A DNA stretch of 64,000 nt from contig NW_021940918.1 in NCBI RefSeq assembly GCF_004337985.1, positions 2,894,169 through 2,958,168 of the forward strand, read 5' to 3'. The stretch is from Pyricularia pennisetigena. Lineage: Eukaryota > Ascomycota > Sordariomycetes > Magnaporthales > Pyriculariaceae. Below the pieces are notes generated by a model that did not search any database, was not told the DNA's origin, and saw nothing but the letters and a program-made list of their open reading frames with translations. Of the stretch, positions 1-10,615 are shown piece after piece. Numbering within the stretch: the stretch's first letter is position 1; every line of letters starts with the position of its first letter. The position numbers and the translations under genes were made by a program.

Positions 1-1435
1 CAGCGTGACAAGAATGGCTATATATGCGATGCACTTGAATGGTGCAATTGCTCGTTCTGGCTTTGTCCAGACTTAGTTCTAGTCTGGTTCTAGATAGGCC
101 TGAATGTGGAATGTTGGCTGATGCGTGGTAAGCTAACCGGCGCTGATGTCATCCGATACTCTACGCTAACATCAACAGGTTGAGTTTGGCAGTGCTATGT
201 GACCTGCTGATATTGTCAAGACGTCGGTGGCGATCTTGAGTTTCGCGGGGAAAATGCTACGCCATCACACCCTCAGCAAGGGCTTGGCATTCCATATACC
301 CCTGAAATTTAAGTAAAAGAGGCTCTTGGAGATCCCAGATCAGCCGGGTGATTCCATACTTGTTTTTTGTGCTTTTTGTGGGATTTACCCGGCTTAAAGT
401 TGACATCTGCAAGCTTAATCGGGGCAAGGCTTGTAAGATGTGCAGCCATCTTTGAATATAAAAACATTTAACCTCCAAATTATGAACTTTTCCTCAAAGT
501 GCTGAAATTTCCGCATTCTATTTTTACGATACATCTCGCGAGCTGAACGCCGTGGCTGAACGGGCTTTTGTAATCTCGCCATTCCCGATCAGGTATGATT
601 TTCTGCTATGCCAAGGCTGCGAGGTATGTAAATTGCGGGTGTTGGCATTTTCAGTCCGGTTAGGGGCTGAAGGGAGACAGAAGAAGAAAACAAAAAGAAA
701 AATAAAAGGGTTCAAGGATTTCTGCAAGCGGCGGAAATATGCCGGCACATGCGCTGATGCGGAGCTAGGTCGTACTCCTTCGAGGGTCAAAGTATATAAT
801 ACGAGTGATTGAATTGTTCTCGGTCTTGTGGGCTCGGCAGCTAGCCCAAATTATTTGAACGCGAGGAGGTTCCCATCAAGATTTGTCTCTCGTGTGAACT
901 ATTGCTCCCATCAGAGGTTGGCTCATATCCCTATTATCACATTCCACTGATTTGGTGTTCCTTTTGCTGACGTCGTCGTTAGGAATTCTGGTTGACGGAC
1001 CGATTTCATTTCCTCATCTTGTTTCTCACTCGAACGAAGAAGCGAGAGATAGGTATTCGCATGAGTGCCTACCGATTAGGGTTCTTTCCGAATCTGGATT
1101 CTGGTTGAGTGTTGCCCTTTCCAGTACGGGATAAAAGTCCCCGTGCTCCCCTCTTCAGTTCAACAGCTGCTGGAGTATCCTCGTATCGAGTTGGGGCGTG
1201 CCTTCTTTCAAAACATCCTTTTTCTGTTACAAAGAAGAAAGACACTGCCAAAGGACTACCAAAGTACTGTTCAACATACCGGCTATCCTCAGACTCATAT
1301 CCTCTCTCACCAGCTGAAGCCAAATATATTTCTCAGAAGGAAGCAAAGTCTCACCAAATTTGAAGCAATTCCGACCCTGCATCCCTCAGTCAGAACCTTC
1401 ACATATCTGGATTAGCGCACCGTTCCGCCCTCAAG
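1..1435. other. Intergenic, upstream of the cysteine-module gene
   Basis: I see no convincing coding sequence here. The short ORFs on both strands have no recognisable domain and no intron-compatible continuation. An ATAAAAG element at about 1131 lies some 300 bases before the next ATG and could be its TATA-like box, which is weak evidence. Confidence 0.5.
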
Positions 1436-1924
1436 ATGCTCATCTCTTCTCTTCTCGTCGCCCTGGCTACCGTAGCCACACCCATCGCTATAGCGTCCCC
1501 CATCGACGACACCATCAAAGAACTCTCACAGCCAGTCGGCATCGCCTGCGGAAGGGCCACGTGCATCGGAGAACAAGTCTGCTGCAACCCAACCTGCAGC
1601 ACGTGTACCGCGCCGGGGATGATGTGCACTATGCAGGACTGCGGCCACCTATCTGACCCTCCCGCGTTCCCCAAGCCGCCCACCGTCGCCGCCCCCGGCC
1701 CGCGACTCTCAATTAGCAAGGTTATGACGAGGCCCAACTCCACGAAGCCGGCTCCCTACGCAGCACCCAAGCCCAAGGACGGAGTGGCCTGCGGAAAGAA
1801 TACGTGCGCGGCCGATGAGGTCTGCTGCAATGCGAGCTGTGGCATCTGCACTCCACCCAAAGGCGGCTGTATCATGATGTTTTGCCGTGACGGGCAACGT
1901 CCTGGCCAGTCGGTTCATTCTTGA
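1436..1924 (+). CDS. Small secreted protein with two tandem 8-cysteine modules
   Basis: This single-exon ORF encodes 162 residues. The first 20 or so residues are a hydrophobic signal peptide ending near ALAS/SP-like residues, so the product is probably secreted. The mature part holds two modules, at about residues 38-70 and 117-149, with identical cysteine spacing: C-x4-C-x5-CC-x3-C-x2-C-x6-C-x4-C. Both share the core VCCN-x-(T/S)-C. A Pro/Ala-rich linker of about 45 residues with an NST glycosylation sequon separates them. Sixteen cysteines in module positions suggest a disulfide-rich extracellular protein. Role is unknown; effector, antimicrobial or wall-associated functions are all possible and none is shown by the sequence. 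The start is the only in-frame ATG that gives the signal peptide. Neighbours are not functionally related. Confidence 0.75.
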   Translation: MLISSLLVALATVATPIAIASPIDDTIKELSQPVGIACGRATCIGEQVCCNPTCSTCTAPGMMCTMQDCGHLSDPPAFPKPPTVAAPGPRLSISKVMTRPNSTKPAPYAAPKPKDGVACGKNTCAADEVCCNASCGICTPPKGGCIMMFCRDGQRPGQSVHS

Positions 1925-2924
1925 AAGAGAATAAAAAAAGACTTCGACGAAGAAATGCATTTTTAGTGGGCAAATGATCTGTTTTTTTTTTTCCTTGAAT
2001 GTTTATTCATTTTGTCTACGTATTTCTGTTACTATTTGAGGCTGTAAGGCGCCCGGTGATCTTTTCTCGATCCTCCCACCTGCCTTGAAGTCTTACGAAA
2101 GTCGAATGATGGGCTGGCGGTGATTGGATCCTTTTTCTTTTCTACAAGTTGATCCTCGGAAAATAATTGTGTGGAGCAACAAGGGACCCTGTGCTATGTG
2201 CAAAAGAATAGGGCGTGCATCCTGCATATGTTCTCAATGGCGCCTGACTTGGGACAGAAAAGAGACAAAAAAACAAAAAAACAAACACTTGCTGCATCGA
2301 AGACATCCCCTCTCGACGTCTAAAGTCCTAAAAGATAATTTTGGTCCCAACACTTGGTTCAATACCGCTTCCTCTTGCAGGCTGTGCCAATATGAGAGGG
2401 TATCGAATCGTTATATCCTGCTCCTTTGCTGGCAGGGCGCATACAATTTGCGCAACAGATTTTGTGATCCCCCACACAAATATCAGTCTCTCCTCCCTCC
2501 TGAGATGACAGAAATGACAAGACGAGTGTCAGGCCGCACACTAGCCCTTTGCAATAATTTCGGCATGTTTGTTCAAGCATCCAGATTGCAGCTCTCAAGG
2601 AAAGGGCTGTCTCCGTGTATCATCCCCTAGAACTAGTCTTGGCACTTCTTCTTTTGATTTTCATACCCAGAATACAGACTTGCCCCCTGAATGAATGAAT
2701 GACCAAGTGTGCAGGAAAGAGATGGTCGGTACTTCGAACCACACCACATCCAGGCTTTAAAATGCGGTCTTGTTTTGTACCTCCCGTGTTTAGCAATCCC
2801 ATTTCCGATTTGACGGTACAAGAGTAAGGCCATCCATCAGGCTTTGTGCTATGGATGCTCAGTTCTTGAGTATTGCCCTTGCCCTTGTCCGCTGCACGGG
2901 GGCATTTTCGACTTTTTGCACGGA

Positions 2925-2937
2925 NNNNNNNNNNNNN
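2925..2937. other. Assembly gap (13 N)
   Basis: Thirteen undetermined bases interrupt a spacer. Nothing coding is recognised on either side. Confidence 0.98.
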
Positions 2938-4781
2938 GGGTGGTTGCTTGGCAATATCAGGAGTTTGAGATGATTTGCAGTCGGAATGGAGTTGAGCTGC
3001 GGCTATTGAACTCTATAGAGGACGAGCAAAATACTCAGTGATGACATGGTAAAAAGACATTCTGTGAAAGTTCTTGCCTGCGTTTTTAGTTTTTCCAGAA
3101 CTCGTCAAGGCTTGATGGGACCAAAAACCAAAAATCGAATTGGATTTCTGGCATATTCGATATTTACCTAAATTCACTCAATATAGAGTTTCGCTATCAA
3201 ATTTCATTGCACCACTAGCCCAAACGCAAATATCCATTCAACAACACCTGGTAGACATGCTAGTCAGACTGTGAATGAACAGCATCCCCACTGCGCGAGT
3301 TCTTGTCAAGGGCAGGATTTGTGGTATTGGTCATGTAAGGCATATGAATGAGTGGCAGTAATCTTTTTTTTTTCCGTCACGAAAGCAGATAGTCATGCGG
3401 CACGATCCCACCCATTTGAAGGGACATTACTCGCCCCGGTAGGCTGTTTGTGATAAAAAAAAGACCGACATCCCTGCCGGACGTGGTCCAGAGCTATACT
3501 CTAAAAGAGCCCGAGGCTCTCGTCCTGATCAGATCCCTGCCAAATGTGGCAGTGCTCTCGACTGGTTCGCCGGATCTTCAGTACCAAAGCAGCAATTGAA
3601 TGCGCCCCTTGTCATTTACAAATCAGGGGTTCCCCAGGATCAAAGAGGACCCTGGATCGGCATTAACCGAAGGATTTACCAAACTCTTTCCCGAGCATTG
3701 ACCTGATATCGTATGTTGAAACTCGGTTGCAATCCGTGCGGTAGCTCTTTCTTGGGTAGCACCGGCCGGAGAAAAGAACTCGTCGGACTCCGGTCCCGGT
3801 TCCTCCGACAATCCGACCGAGATTTTTTTCTTTCTTTCTTTTGTCGTGATGGATCTTCAGCTCCGGTGTCTGGTTCTCAGCTTACTTGCTGACTGAGATT
3901 GAAATACTATAAAATCAAGCAGAGGACGAAAAGCAAGAGTGAAGCTTCCTATTTTTTTTTAACCAGAGGCTTCTCTTAGAAGCTGCATCGCACAGTGATG
4001 GTTTGTTCTTGATTCACCACCTATGCTGAAGACTGGAATGTATGTATATTCCATTGTTATTACACCTTCAATGCATGATCTAATCTCAGGGTTTGGGAAG
4101 CCAAGGGCAGCAAGGCTGGCAAATTTGGGGCTTACCAAGGCTGGGATATGGCAAAGGGAAGAAGAACACATCCCCACACAATCTATTAGTCACAAGTCGA
4201 CGCTGTTTTGATGAGGCAGGTCCAGAAGACAGCTTTGACAAGCACTATAACTGATTGCGAGGCACAGACGTCCGCCAGCCCCTGAGAAAGTTGATTGATA
4301 TTGACCGGTCGGGAAGAGCCACAACCAACCCTTGGGTAGCTCAGGTATTGCCGCTAGAGGGTCCCCCATCCTTGCTCGCTTGGCTTCATTGCCGATGGGG
4401 GGTGGAACCATCAGAACATCCCAGGGACACTCCCGACAGTGGTTGTGAATTCGTACTGGGACTGGACATACAGCTTCTCTCCAGTGAGTCTGCAAAATGA
4501 GTTTCCACATGATCCAGTAGCCCTGTGGAGAAATATCCGGGATACGTTCATACCAAGCCTCGTCGGGTGGCAGCAAGGTCGTCAGTCACGCAGTGAGCCG
4601 AATATACCCAATTTCAAGGGGGGTTTATTTTTGGAATCTGCCAACATCAGTGCCGCCTCCTGTCGAACCGGAGTGGTTGGAGAAAGCGGTAATGTCGCTC
4701 TGGATTCGACGGTGTGCGCGATACCGGGAGACCGTAGATGTTGTCAATGCTACAGTAGACTATCACCAGAGAGACTGTGAG

Positions 4782-4789
4782 TATATAAG
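4782..4789 (+). promoter_or_regulatory. TATA box of the 373-residue protein gene
   Basis: TATATAAG lies 209 bases before the ATG at 4998 and is followed by a pyrimidine-rich stretch (about 4855-4950) typical of actively transcribed filamentous-fungal promoters. Confidence 0.55.
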
Positions 4790-4997
4790 CCATTGCAACC
4801 TCCCTCCCAACATGCCTTGGTTGATCATTTTCTGCCTCATCCTCGCCTGGTCTGTTTTCTTTCTCTCCTTGCCTCACTCTCTTCATCTCCAACTCTTGTT
4901 CCCTCTTGTTTGTTTCGTCAAACACCCTCTGCCCTTCAACAACCCAACCAACCTCAAGTCACTCTTTTCGACTCAACCCTCAATACCCCCTTAAACC

Positions 4998-6119
4998 ATG
5001 GCCACCGTCATCGAAATCATCGGCGTCGTCTCCGGCGTTTTGGGCATCATCCAGTTCGCCCAGGACGCCTTCCCTGAAAAGCAGAAGCCCGGCTCCAGCG
5101 TGCGCATAGCAGTTGGTCTCGACTCAGCGGGCGGCCTGAACAACGCCGGCGGCAACGTGCCCGGAGTCGCCCTCTTCAACGAGGTGGGCGGGTTCCTAGG
5201 CCAAGCGCAAAACAACGGGCAGGTGCAGGACGGCAACTTTGCCGACCTCACCGTGACGCAGAGCAGCGGGCAGCAGGCGGCGTACGGGCTGGTCCAGGCC
5301 GGCAGCGATGCCGTCTGCATCGCCTACACCTCCATCACCTGGCCCGACGGCAACCAGTACGCCCTGACCGGCGACTGGGGCGAGGCCTGCGGCGGCAGCT
5401 GGTACTACAGTAACATCTTCGTCCAGAGCTCCGGGTACAAGCCAAAGTGCATGTGGATCGACTCGGACGGCAACCAGCCCCAGACCGGGTTCCAGGTGCA
5501 CTTTCCAGAGTTCCGCAGTGACACCAGCACTATCCCCCAAGGCAAGGACGTCAAGAAGCTGTGCAACAGCAAGGCCCCCTTCCAGTACTTCACCACGGCC
5601 GGTCCCCAGACCATCGACTACTGGAACGCAGACGGCAAGACGACGTCTCAGTCCACGGTCCCGGGCAAGCGCGTCGTCAACGACGGTGGTTCGCAGAAGA
5701 ACCGTCGCGCCGCCGCCGCCGCCGCTCCGTCGGCCATCGTCATCACCAACGGGACCGACCACTCGGTCAAGGAGCTGTGCGACAGCAAGACGTCGAGCGG
5801 GCCCGATCTGCTCAACCTGAGCGAAAAGTCCTTCTGCCGCATGAGCGACAAGAAGATATTCCCACAGTGCGGCGGCACCGTCAAGGACAACTGCTTTGAT
5901 GCGGACGGCATGCAGCTCGTCGTAGGCGGCAAGGCCGCGCGGTCCCCTTATTCAATCGTCTGGGACTGGAAGACGCCCGGAAAGACTTTTACCTCCAAGG
6001 CTGCCACTTCTGCCAAGATTGCCGCGCGCGAGCCCTATGCGGAGCCCCAGCCGTACAACAACATCATCGACTGGAGCGTTGCCGGAAAGGTCAACAATGA
6101 GCCCGCCAAGTCTACTTGA
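4998..6119 (+). CDS. Fungal protein of unknown function, 373 residues
   Basis: The ORF is uninterrupted and strongly GC-biased at third positions, unlike its flanks, which supports coding. The ATG has a good context (accATGGcc) after a CT-rich leader. Residues 4-22 form a hydrophobic Gly/Val/Ile-rich helix that starts almost at the N-terminus; it resembles a membrane-active or amphipathic helix more than a classic cleaved signal peptide. Residues about 100-170 are rich in Trp, Tyr, Gly and paired Cys (for example GDWGEACGGSWYYSN), suggesting a compact beta-rich disulfide domain. A second part (about 255-310) has six Cys. A basic stretch with KNRR and seven alanines separates the two parts. 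I recall similar unnamed proteins in fungi but cannot assign a function. Secretion is possible but not established. Confidence 0.8.
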   Translation: MATVIEIIGVVSGVLGIIQFAQDAFPEKQKPGSSVRIAVGLDSAGGLNNAGGNVPGVALFNEVGGFLGQAQNNGQVQDGNFADLTVTQSSGQQAAYGLVQAGSDAVCIAYTSITWPDGNQYALTGDWGEACGGSWYYSNIFVQSSGYKPKCMWIDSDGNQPQTGFQVHFPEFRSDTSTIPQGKDVKKLCNSKAPFQYFTTAGPQTIDYWNADGKTTSQSTVPGKRVVNDGGSQKNRRAAAAAAPSAIVITNGTDHSVKELCDSKTSSGPDLLNLSEKSFCRMSDKKIFPQCGGTVKDNCFDADGMQLVVGGKAARSPYSIVWDWKTPGKTFTSKAATSAKIAAREPYAEPQPYNNIIDWSVAGKVNNEPAKST

Positions 6120-6843
6120 GCCGAAGTGAATCCTTTTTGTTTTTCTCTCTCTTTTCCACACCACATTTGCTTTTAGTTTTCTTGGCTCGGCGTTATATGT
6201 TTATCGGGTTCAGTTGATTCGAGCTTTTTATTTTATTTTATTTTTTATGGTGGTCTCCGGTGGCATCATCAGGCAATTATCAGGTATTATACTTCGTCAC
6301 GCGTTCGACGTGCTCCATGTTGCAGGTATAGGCGTTCAGGTGGTGGCGAAAGCCAAGGGAATAAAATTTTGTGTGCTTTTTTCCGTTTTTGCTTCCATCA
6401 ATCCTTTTGATAGACCAAATATAGACATAAGAAAGGATCTCTTTCTGGATACTCCAGTGACTTGCTATCCAAAAAGACAGACACGGGATGCTTCAGTTAT
6501 AGTGTAATGTTTTCGCCGAAAGTCCGACGAAATTCATAAGAGTACAGCAAACACATTGTATTTCGTATACTCTTATCTTGACGGCAGAATCAAAACTTGA
6601 CAAGGCTGTCGGTAAGGAACGGAGACTTGCCCAGGTAAGGGATTAGAGTGTTGAGTGAGGAGGTGCTTTGAGCATCTGTTAAGTACCTTGAAATGGCGGG
6701 GCCTCGGCGTTCTCCACACGATCTGTCGTCGCGAGTACATATTTCGGACTAATGATATGACTAACCGCCTGCTGACGTGCACCGAAACGCCACCTCAGCG
6801 GCTCAACCCGCAAGTAAAGAAAGTAACGATAACTCAAGGGACA
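6120..6843. other. Spacer between the 373-residue protein and the PhzF-like gene
   Basis: A T-rich 3' flank is followed by sequence with no supported gene. The frame of the PhzF-like ORF stays open upstream to 6655, but the extra residues lack family similarity. Confidence 0.45.
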
Positions 6844-7785
6844 ATGGAACTCTCAAAAGTACACCTCGTCTCTGTCTTCACGGCCTCCGACAGCCCGGAA
6901 ACTGGCGGGAACTTGCTGCCGGTGGTACTCGATGCGTCGGCTTTGTCCGAAGAAGACATGCGCGGAATAGCGCGAGAGTATGGACATGAGGCCTCCTTCC
7001 TTATCCCGCTTTCAGAGGCATCCTCTGTGTCACAGAAGGCGGACTACCAACTGAGGTTCTTCGTCCCCGAGCACGAAATGGAAATGTGCGGGCATGCAAC
7101 CGTGGGAACCACGTGGCTGTTGGGAGAGCTGGGTATTCTCCGCGATGACCAAAATGAAGTTTGCTACTCAACCATATCGGGCCTTGTCCGAGCTCGTCGG
7201 CGTAAACAAGAAGGAAAGATTCTTGTGGAGGTATCGCAGCCACGGGGTTGGGTCAGACCCGTTCAAGACGAGGGCCTGAGCAAAGAAATAGCAGCGGTCC
7301 TAGGGGAGTCTGGCAGCGACAAGATCGATACAGCATCAATCCAGAATGCCTGCACAAGCCGAGCCAAGACTATGATTCCCATGCGAGATTCAGCTGCACT
7401 CAACGCGCTCAAACCAGACTTTTCACGAATGCAAGCACTATGCGAGAAGCTCGGTTCTACAGGACTGTACCCATATGCCCTGCACAGCGACGACAGCGGC
7501 GATGAATCCACTAGAAATGGCTCTTTGATCGTGCATGCTCGTCAGTTTCCCAAAGCCTCTGGATACCCTGAGGACGCAGCAACGGGCATTGCCGCCGCGG
7601 CTTTGAGCTTTGCTCTTTTGGAGAATAAGGTGCTGGGGGGAGATAGGTCCGTGATCGTGAGGCAGGGAGAGGCAATGGGGTGTCCGTCAGAGATACGTGT
7701 CAGAATTGAATCCGGCAGTGAGGAAGCAGTGTGTTGGATCGGGGGCACCGTTAGACATGTCAAGCGGTTGGAGACAAGTGAGTAA
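6844..7785 (+). CDS. PhzF-family isomerase-like protein
   Basis: The product of 313 residues matches the phenazine biosynthesis PhzF fold family (diaminopimelate-epimerase-like). Family marks are visible: an N-terminal VFT...GGN segment at residues 11-23, the catalytic glutamate in GHEASF (Glu49, equivalent to the family active-site Glu), the CGHAT motif near residue 80 and the EDAATG segment near residue 240. Members isomerise small hydroxylated or cyclic acids; the substrate here is unknown, and no phenazine pathway genes are nearby. The ORF is open further upstream to 6655, but the ATG at 6844 gives the usual N-terminus (MELSKVHLVSVF) and length of about 300 residues. The ED-P-ATG motif of many relatives reads EDAATG here. 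No intron is needed. Confidence 0.85.
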   Translation: MELSKVHLVSVFTASDSPETGGNLLPVVLDASALSEEDMRGIAREYGHEASFLIPLSEASSVSQKADYQLRFFVPEHEMEMCGHATVGTTWLLGELGILRDDQNEVCYSTISGLVRARRRKQEGKILVEVSQPRGWVRPVQDEGLSKEIAAVLGESGSDKIDTASIQNACTSRAKTMIPMRDSAALNALKPDFSRMQALCEKLGSTGLYPYALHSDDSGDESTRNGSLIVHARQFPKASGYPEDAATGIAAAALSFALLENKVLGGDRSVIVRQGEAMGCPSEIRVRIESGSEEAVCWIGGTVRHVKRLETSE

Positions 7786-8399
7786 TAGGGTCGATATGAC
7801 CACAATGAGATCAACCAATTGGGGGAGGAAAGAGAGCCGAGCCAAGGCAATGCCACATCACATAGAGGACATGAGCCGACAATTGTGCAGCATTTGATAT
7901 CATGCAACGACTATTTCTTGCCGTTTCGGGACTTGTTGACGAAAATGTGGCTGAGGCTTTTATTTAAGGCTGAACTCTGGTGCCTGGCTTCCCTGACCTA
8001 GGAGAGATCTCATCTGATCGTCGCAAAACGTTCGAAAAGCAATAAAGACTGATTGATAGCTTTTGCCCAAAGTTTAAACCCCGAGCCACACGCGTCGCGA
8101 TTGAACGGGGACTTCTTTGAAGTGGCGCGGGGCTGTGCACGGACCAAAACGTCCTGCCTGGAACCGCCTAGCAAAACCAACCCCACGTTGAGCTCCGACC
8201 GGGTTTGCAAGGCGCGGAGCGGTGATTAATTTTTTGAAGCTCCTATATTGTAGGAGCTACGAATCAACGAGCAGCACAGAGGCGTCGTCCGGCAAGACAA
8301 CCGCACGCGAAAACGACAAACCCGAAAACCACCCGTTGCATTATCCCAGACCTCGATTTCCATACTTGATCGCTTCTCAACCCCAGAAATTCCGCGAAA
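7786..8399. other. Promoter region of CCT7
   Basis: No gene is seen. The region contains a perfect 8-base inverted repeat at 8238-8258 and a GC-rich block at about 8070-8215. Confidence 0.45.
8238..8258. repeat. Perfect 8-bp inverted repeat with 5-base loop
   Basis: AGCTCCTA, then TATTG, then TAGGAGCT, about 140 bases before the CCT7 ATG. It may be a dimeric factor-binding site or a 5'UTR hairpin; chance is not excluded. Confidence 0.5.
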
Positions 8400-10328
8400 A
8401 TGTCGTTTGGCGGGCAGACGCCCACTATCATCGTCCTAAAGGAGGGTCCGTGAACCTGCGAAAGCCCCTCCCCCCGTCACCAGCTTCCACCCACGTCGTC
8501 GCCCGCCGCATGGACTAACTGAGGCTCTATTGTGCAGGCACGGACAGCTCTCAGGGCAAGGGTCAGATTGTTTCCAACATCAATGCCTGCTTAGCCGTGC
8601 AGGCAACTATCAAGTCGACGCTCGGCCCTTACGGTGGCGACCTGTTGATGGTGGATGCCAACGGCAAGCAAACCATTACCAACGATGGCGCAACAGTGAT
8701 GAAGGTGAGGAAACGCACCTTGCATGATCGAACAGTAACAGTCTCTGGTCCGGACACAGCACCTAACCCCCGGTTGCTTGCCAACAGCTTCTCGATATTG
8801 TCCACCCCGCGGCACGGATCCTGGTTGATATTGCAAGATCACAAGACGCAGAGGTTGGCGATGGAACAACTTCGGTGGTCGTCCTGGCCGGTGAGATCCT
8901 CAAGGAGATCAAGGAGCATGTCGAGCAGGGTGTCAGTTCTCAGATCATCATCAAGGGTCTGAGGCGCGCATCTGCCGTGGCCGTCAACAAGATCAAGGAG
9001 ATTGCTGTCAGCACAAGCGAGGGAAGCCACAGGGAAACTTTGACCAAACTCGCCGGGACGGCCATGACCAGCAAGCTGATCAAGAGGAATACGGAATTTT
9101 TCACCAAGAGTCAGTCGAGCCCGTTATGATCCTCCACTGCCAGACTTTGAGGGACCGTAAGATGCTAACAGATCGGCGGTTGCTAGTGGTTGTCGATGCC
9201 GTCCTGACACTGGACCAGGAGGACCTCAATGAGAAGTTAATAGGCATCAAGAAAATCCCCGGCGGTTCGCTCACCGACTCCTTATTCGTCAACGGTGTCG
9301 CCTTCAAAAAGACCTTTTCTTATGCCGGCTTTGAACAACAGCCAAAGTCGTTCAAGAAGCCAAAGATCGTCTGCCTCAACGTTGAGCTCGAGCTCAAGGC
9401 GGAGAAGGACAACGCCGAGGTCAGGGTCGAGCAGGTGTCGGAATACCAGGCCATCGTCGATGCCGAGTGGCAGATTATCTTCAAGAAGCTCGAGGCAATC
9501 TACAAGACCGGCGCAAAGGTTGTGCTTAGCAAGCTGCCCATTGGTGACCTAGCCACACAGTACTTTGCCGACCGCGACATATTCTGCGCCGGCCGCGTGG
9601 CATCCGAGGACATGGAGCGTGTCGTCCAAGCCACCGGCGCTACTGTCCAGTCGACATGCTCCGACATCCTGCCCGAGCACCTCGGCACCTGCGGTTCGTT
9701 CGAGGAGCGCCAGATCGGAGGAGAACGCTTCAACTTCTTCGAGGACTGCCCCGAGGCCAAGACCTGCACGTTGGTGCTGCGTGGAGGAGCCGAGCAGTTC
9801 ATCGCCGAAGTTGAGCGCTCCCTGCACGACGCCATCATGATCGTCAAGCGTGCCATCCGCAACCGGACCGTGGTCGCCGGTGGCGGTGCCGTCGAGATGG
9901 AGGTCTCTGCCCACCTGCACCGCTTCGCCGACCTCAAGAACCAGGCGCACAAGCAACAGGCCATCATCAAATCCTTTGCCAAGGCCCTCGAGATCATCCC
10001 CCGCCAGCTGTGCGACAATGCTGGCTTTGACGCCACCGACATACTCAACAAGCTGCGCGTCGAGCACCGCAAGGGCAACACGTGGGCCGGCGTCGACTTC
10101 CAGAACGAGGGCGTCGCCAACCTGATGGAGCGGTTCGTTTGGGAGCCCGCGCTCATCAAGATCAATGCCATCCAGGCCGCGACGGAGGCCTGTTGCCTGA
10201 TCCTGTCCGTCGACGAGACCATCCGCAACGAGGAGAGCGCGCCGCCACAAGCGCCTGGTCAGGCCCTGCCGCCGGGCGCAGCACAAAGGGCCCTCAGGGG
10301 TAGGGGAAGGGGAATGCCCCGGCGATAG
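8400..10328 (+). CDS. CCT7: T-complex protein 1 subunit eta (CCT7)
   Basis: This is one of the eight subunits of the cytosolic chaperonin TRiC/CCT, which folds actin, tubulin and WD40 proteins using ATP. Exons are 8400-8445, 8538-8704, 8788-9109 and 9187-10328, with GT-AG introns. They join in frame to 558 residues, the usual length. The N-terminus [18 protein letters not shown] is typical of the eta subunit. Group II chaperonin motifs are present: TLGPYGGDL near residue 40, NDGATVMK near 65, and GDGTTSVVV near 95 for nucleotide binding and hydrolysis, with GGGAVEMEV in the C-terminal half. The tail is Gly/Arg-rich ([10 protein letters not shown]). The first donor is the less common GTCCGT. 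The gene converges with the Spt10-like gene 287 bases downstream. Confidence 0.96.
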
Positions 10329-10615
10329 GTGGGTTTAGTTTATTAAGCAGATGTCGGTCTCTGTGCATGGCATATCAAAAATGAAAACGTTCTATTCATG
10401 CGGGTATCCTGGGTGGTTGTGGACAGTAGAAGAAAGGGAGAGAGAGAGAGAGAAAAAAAGAAATGCACCTATCGCTAGACATCTGGACAAAAAAGAATAG
10501 ACTAAAACCGTGATACCACAAGAAAGAAAAAAAAAGGAAACTAGCCTTGCTCTGTGCTGTTTGCCCTCATCAACCCGAGTGCCAAGACGGGACATGCTGG
10601 CAAACAAATGTCAGC

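Larger units (their letters stand above)
1925..4997. other. Long spacer without a supported gene
   Basis: About 3 kb holds only short ORFs without recognisable domains, including one of 168 codons on the + strand (2124-2630) and one of 128 codons on the - strand (4190-4576). A 13-base assembly gap lies inside. Short T-rich runs occur at about 1981-1992, 3364-3375 and 3826-3842. The last 210 bases are the TATA box and CT-rich leader of the next gene. Confidence 0.5.

Noticed and set aside
2124..2630. ORF of 168 codons, + strand
   Set aside because: No recognisable domain, no promoter features, low-complexity Lys/Asn run and poor codon bias compared with real genes here.
4190..4576. ORF of 128 codons, - strand
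   Set aside because: Contains several Cys and Trp but no family pattern; codon use is like the surrounding spacer, and no introns extend it.
5196..5762. ORF of 188 codons antisense to the 373-residue protein gene
   Set aside because: Explained as the mirror of strong third-position GC bias on the coding strand; the product is a Gly/Val/Asp-rich low-complexity sequence.
9500..10286. Two long antisense ORFs (242 and 245 codons) across the last CCT7 exon
   Set aside because: Both overlap a strongly conserved CCT7 exon and have no domain; shadows of GC-rich coding sequence.
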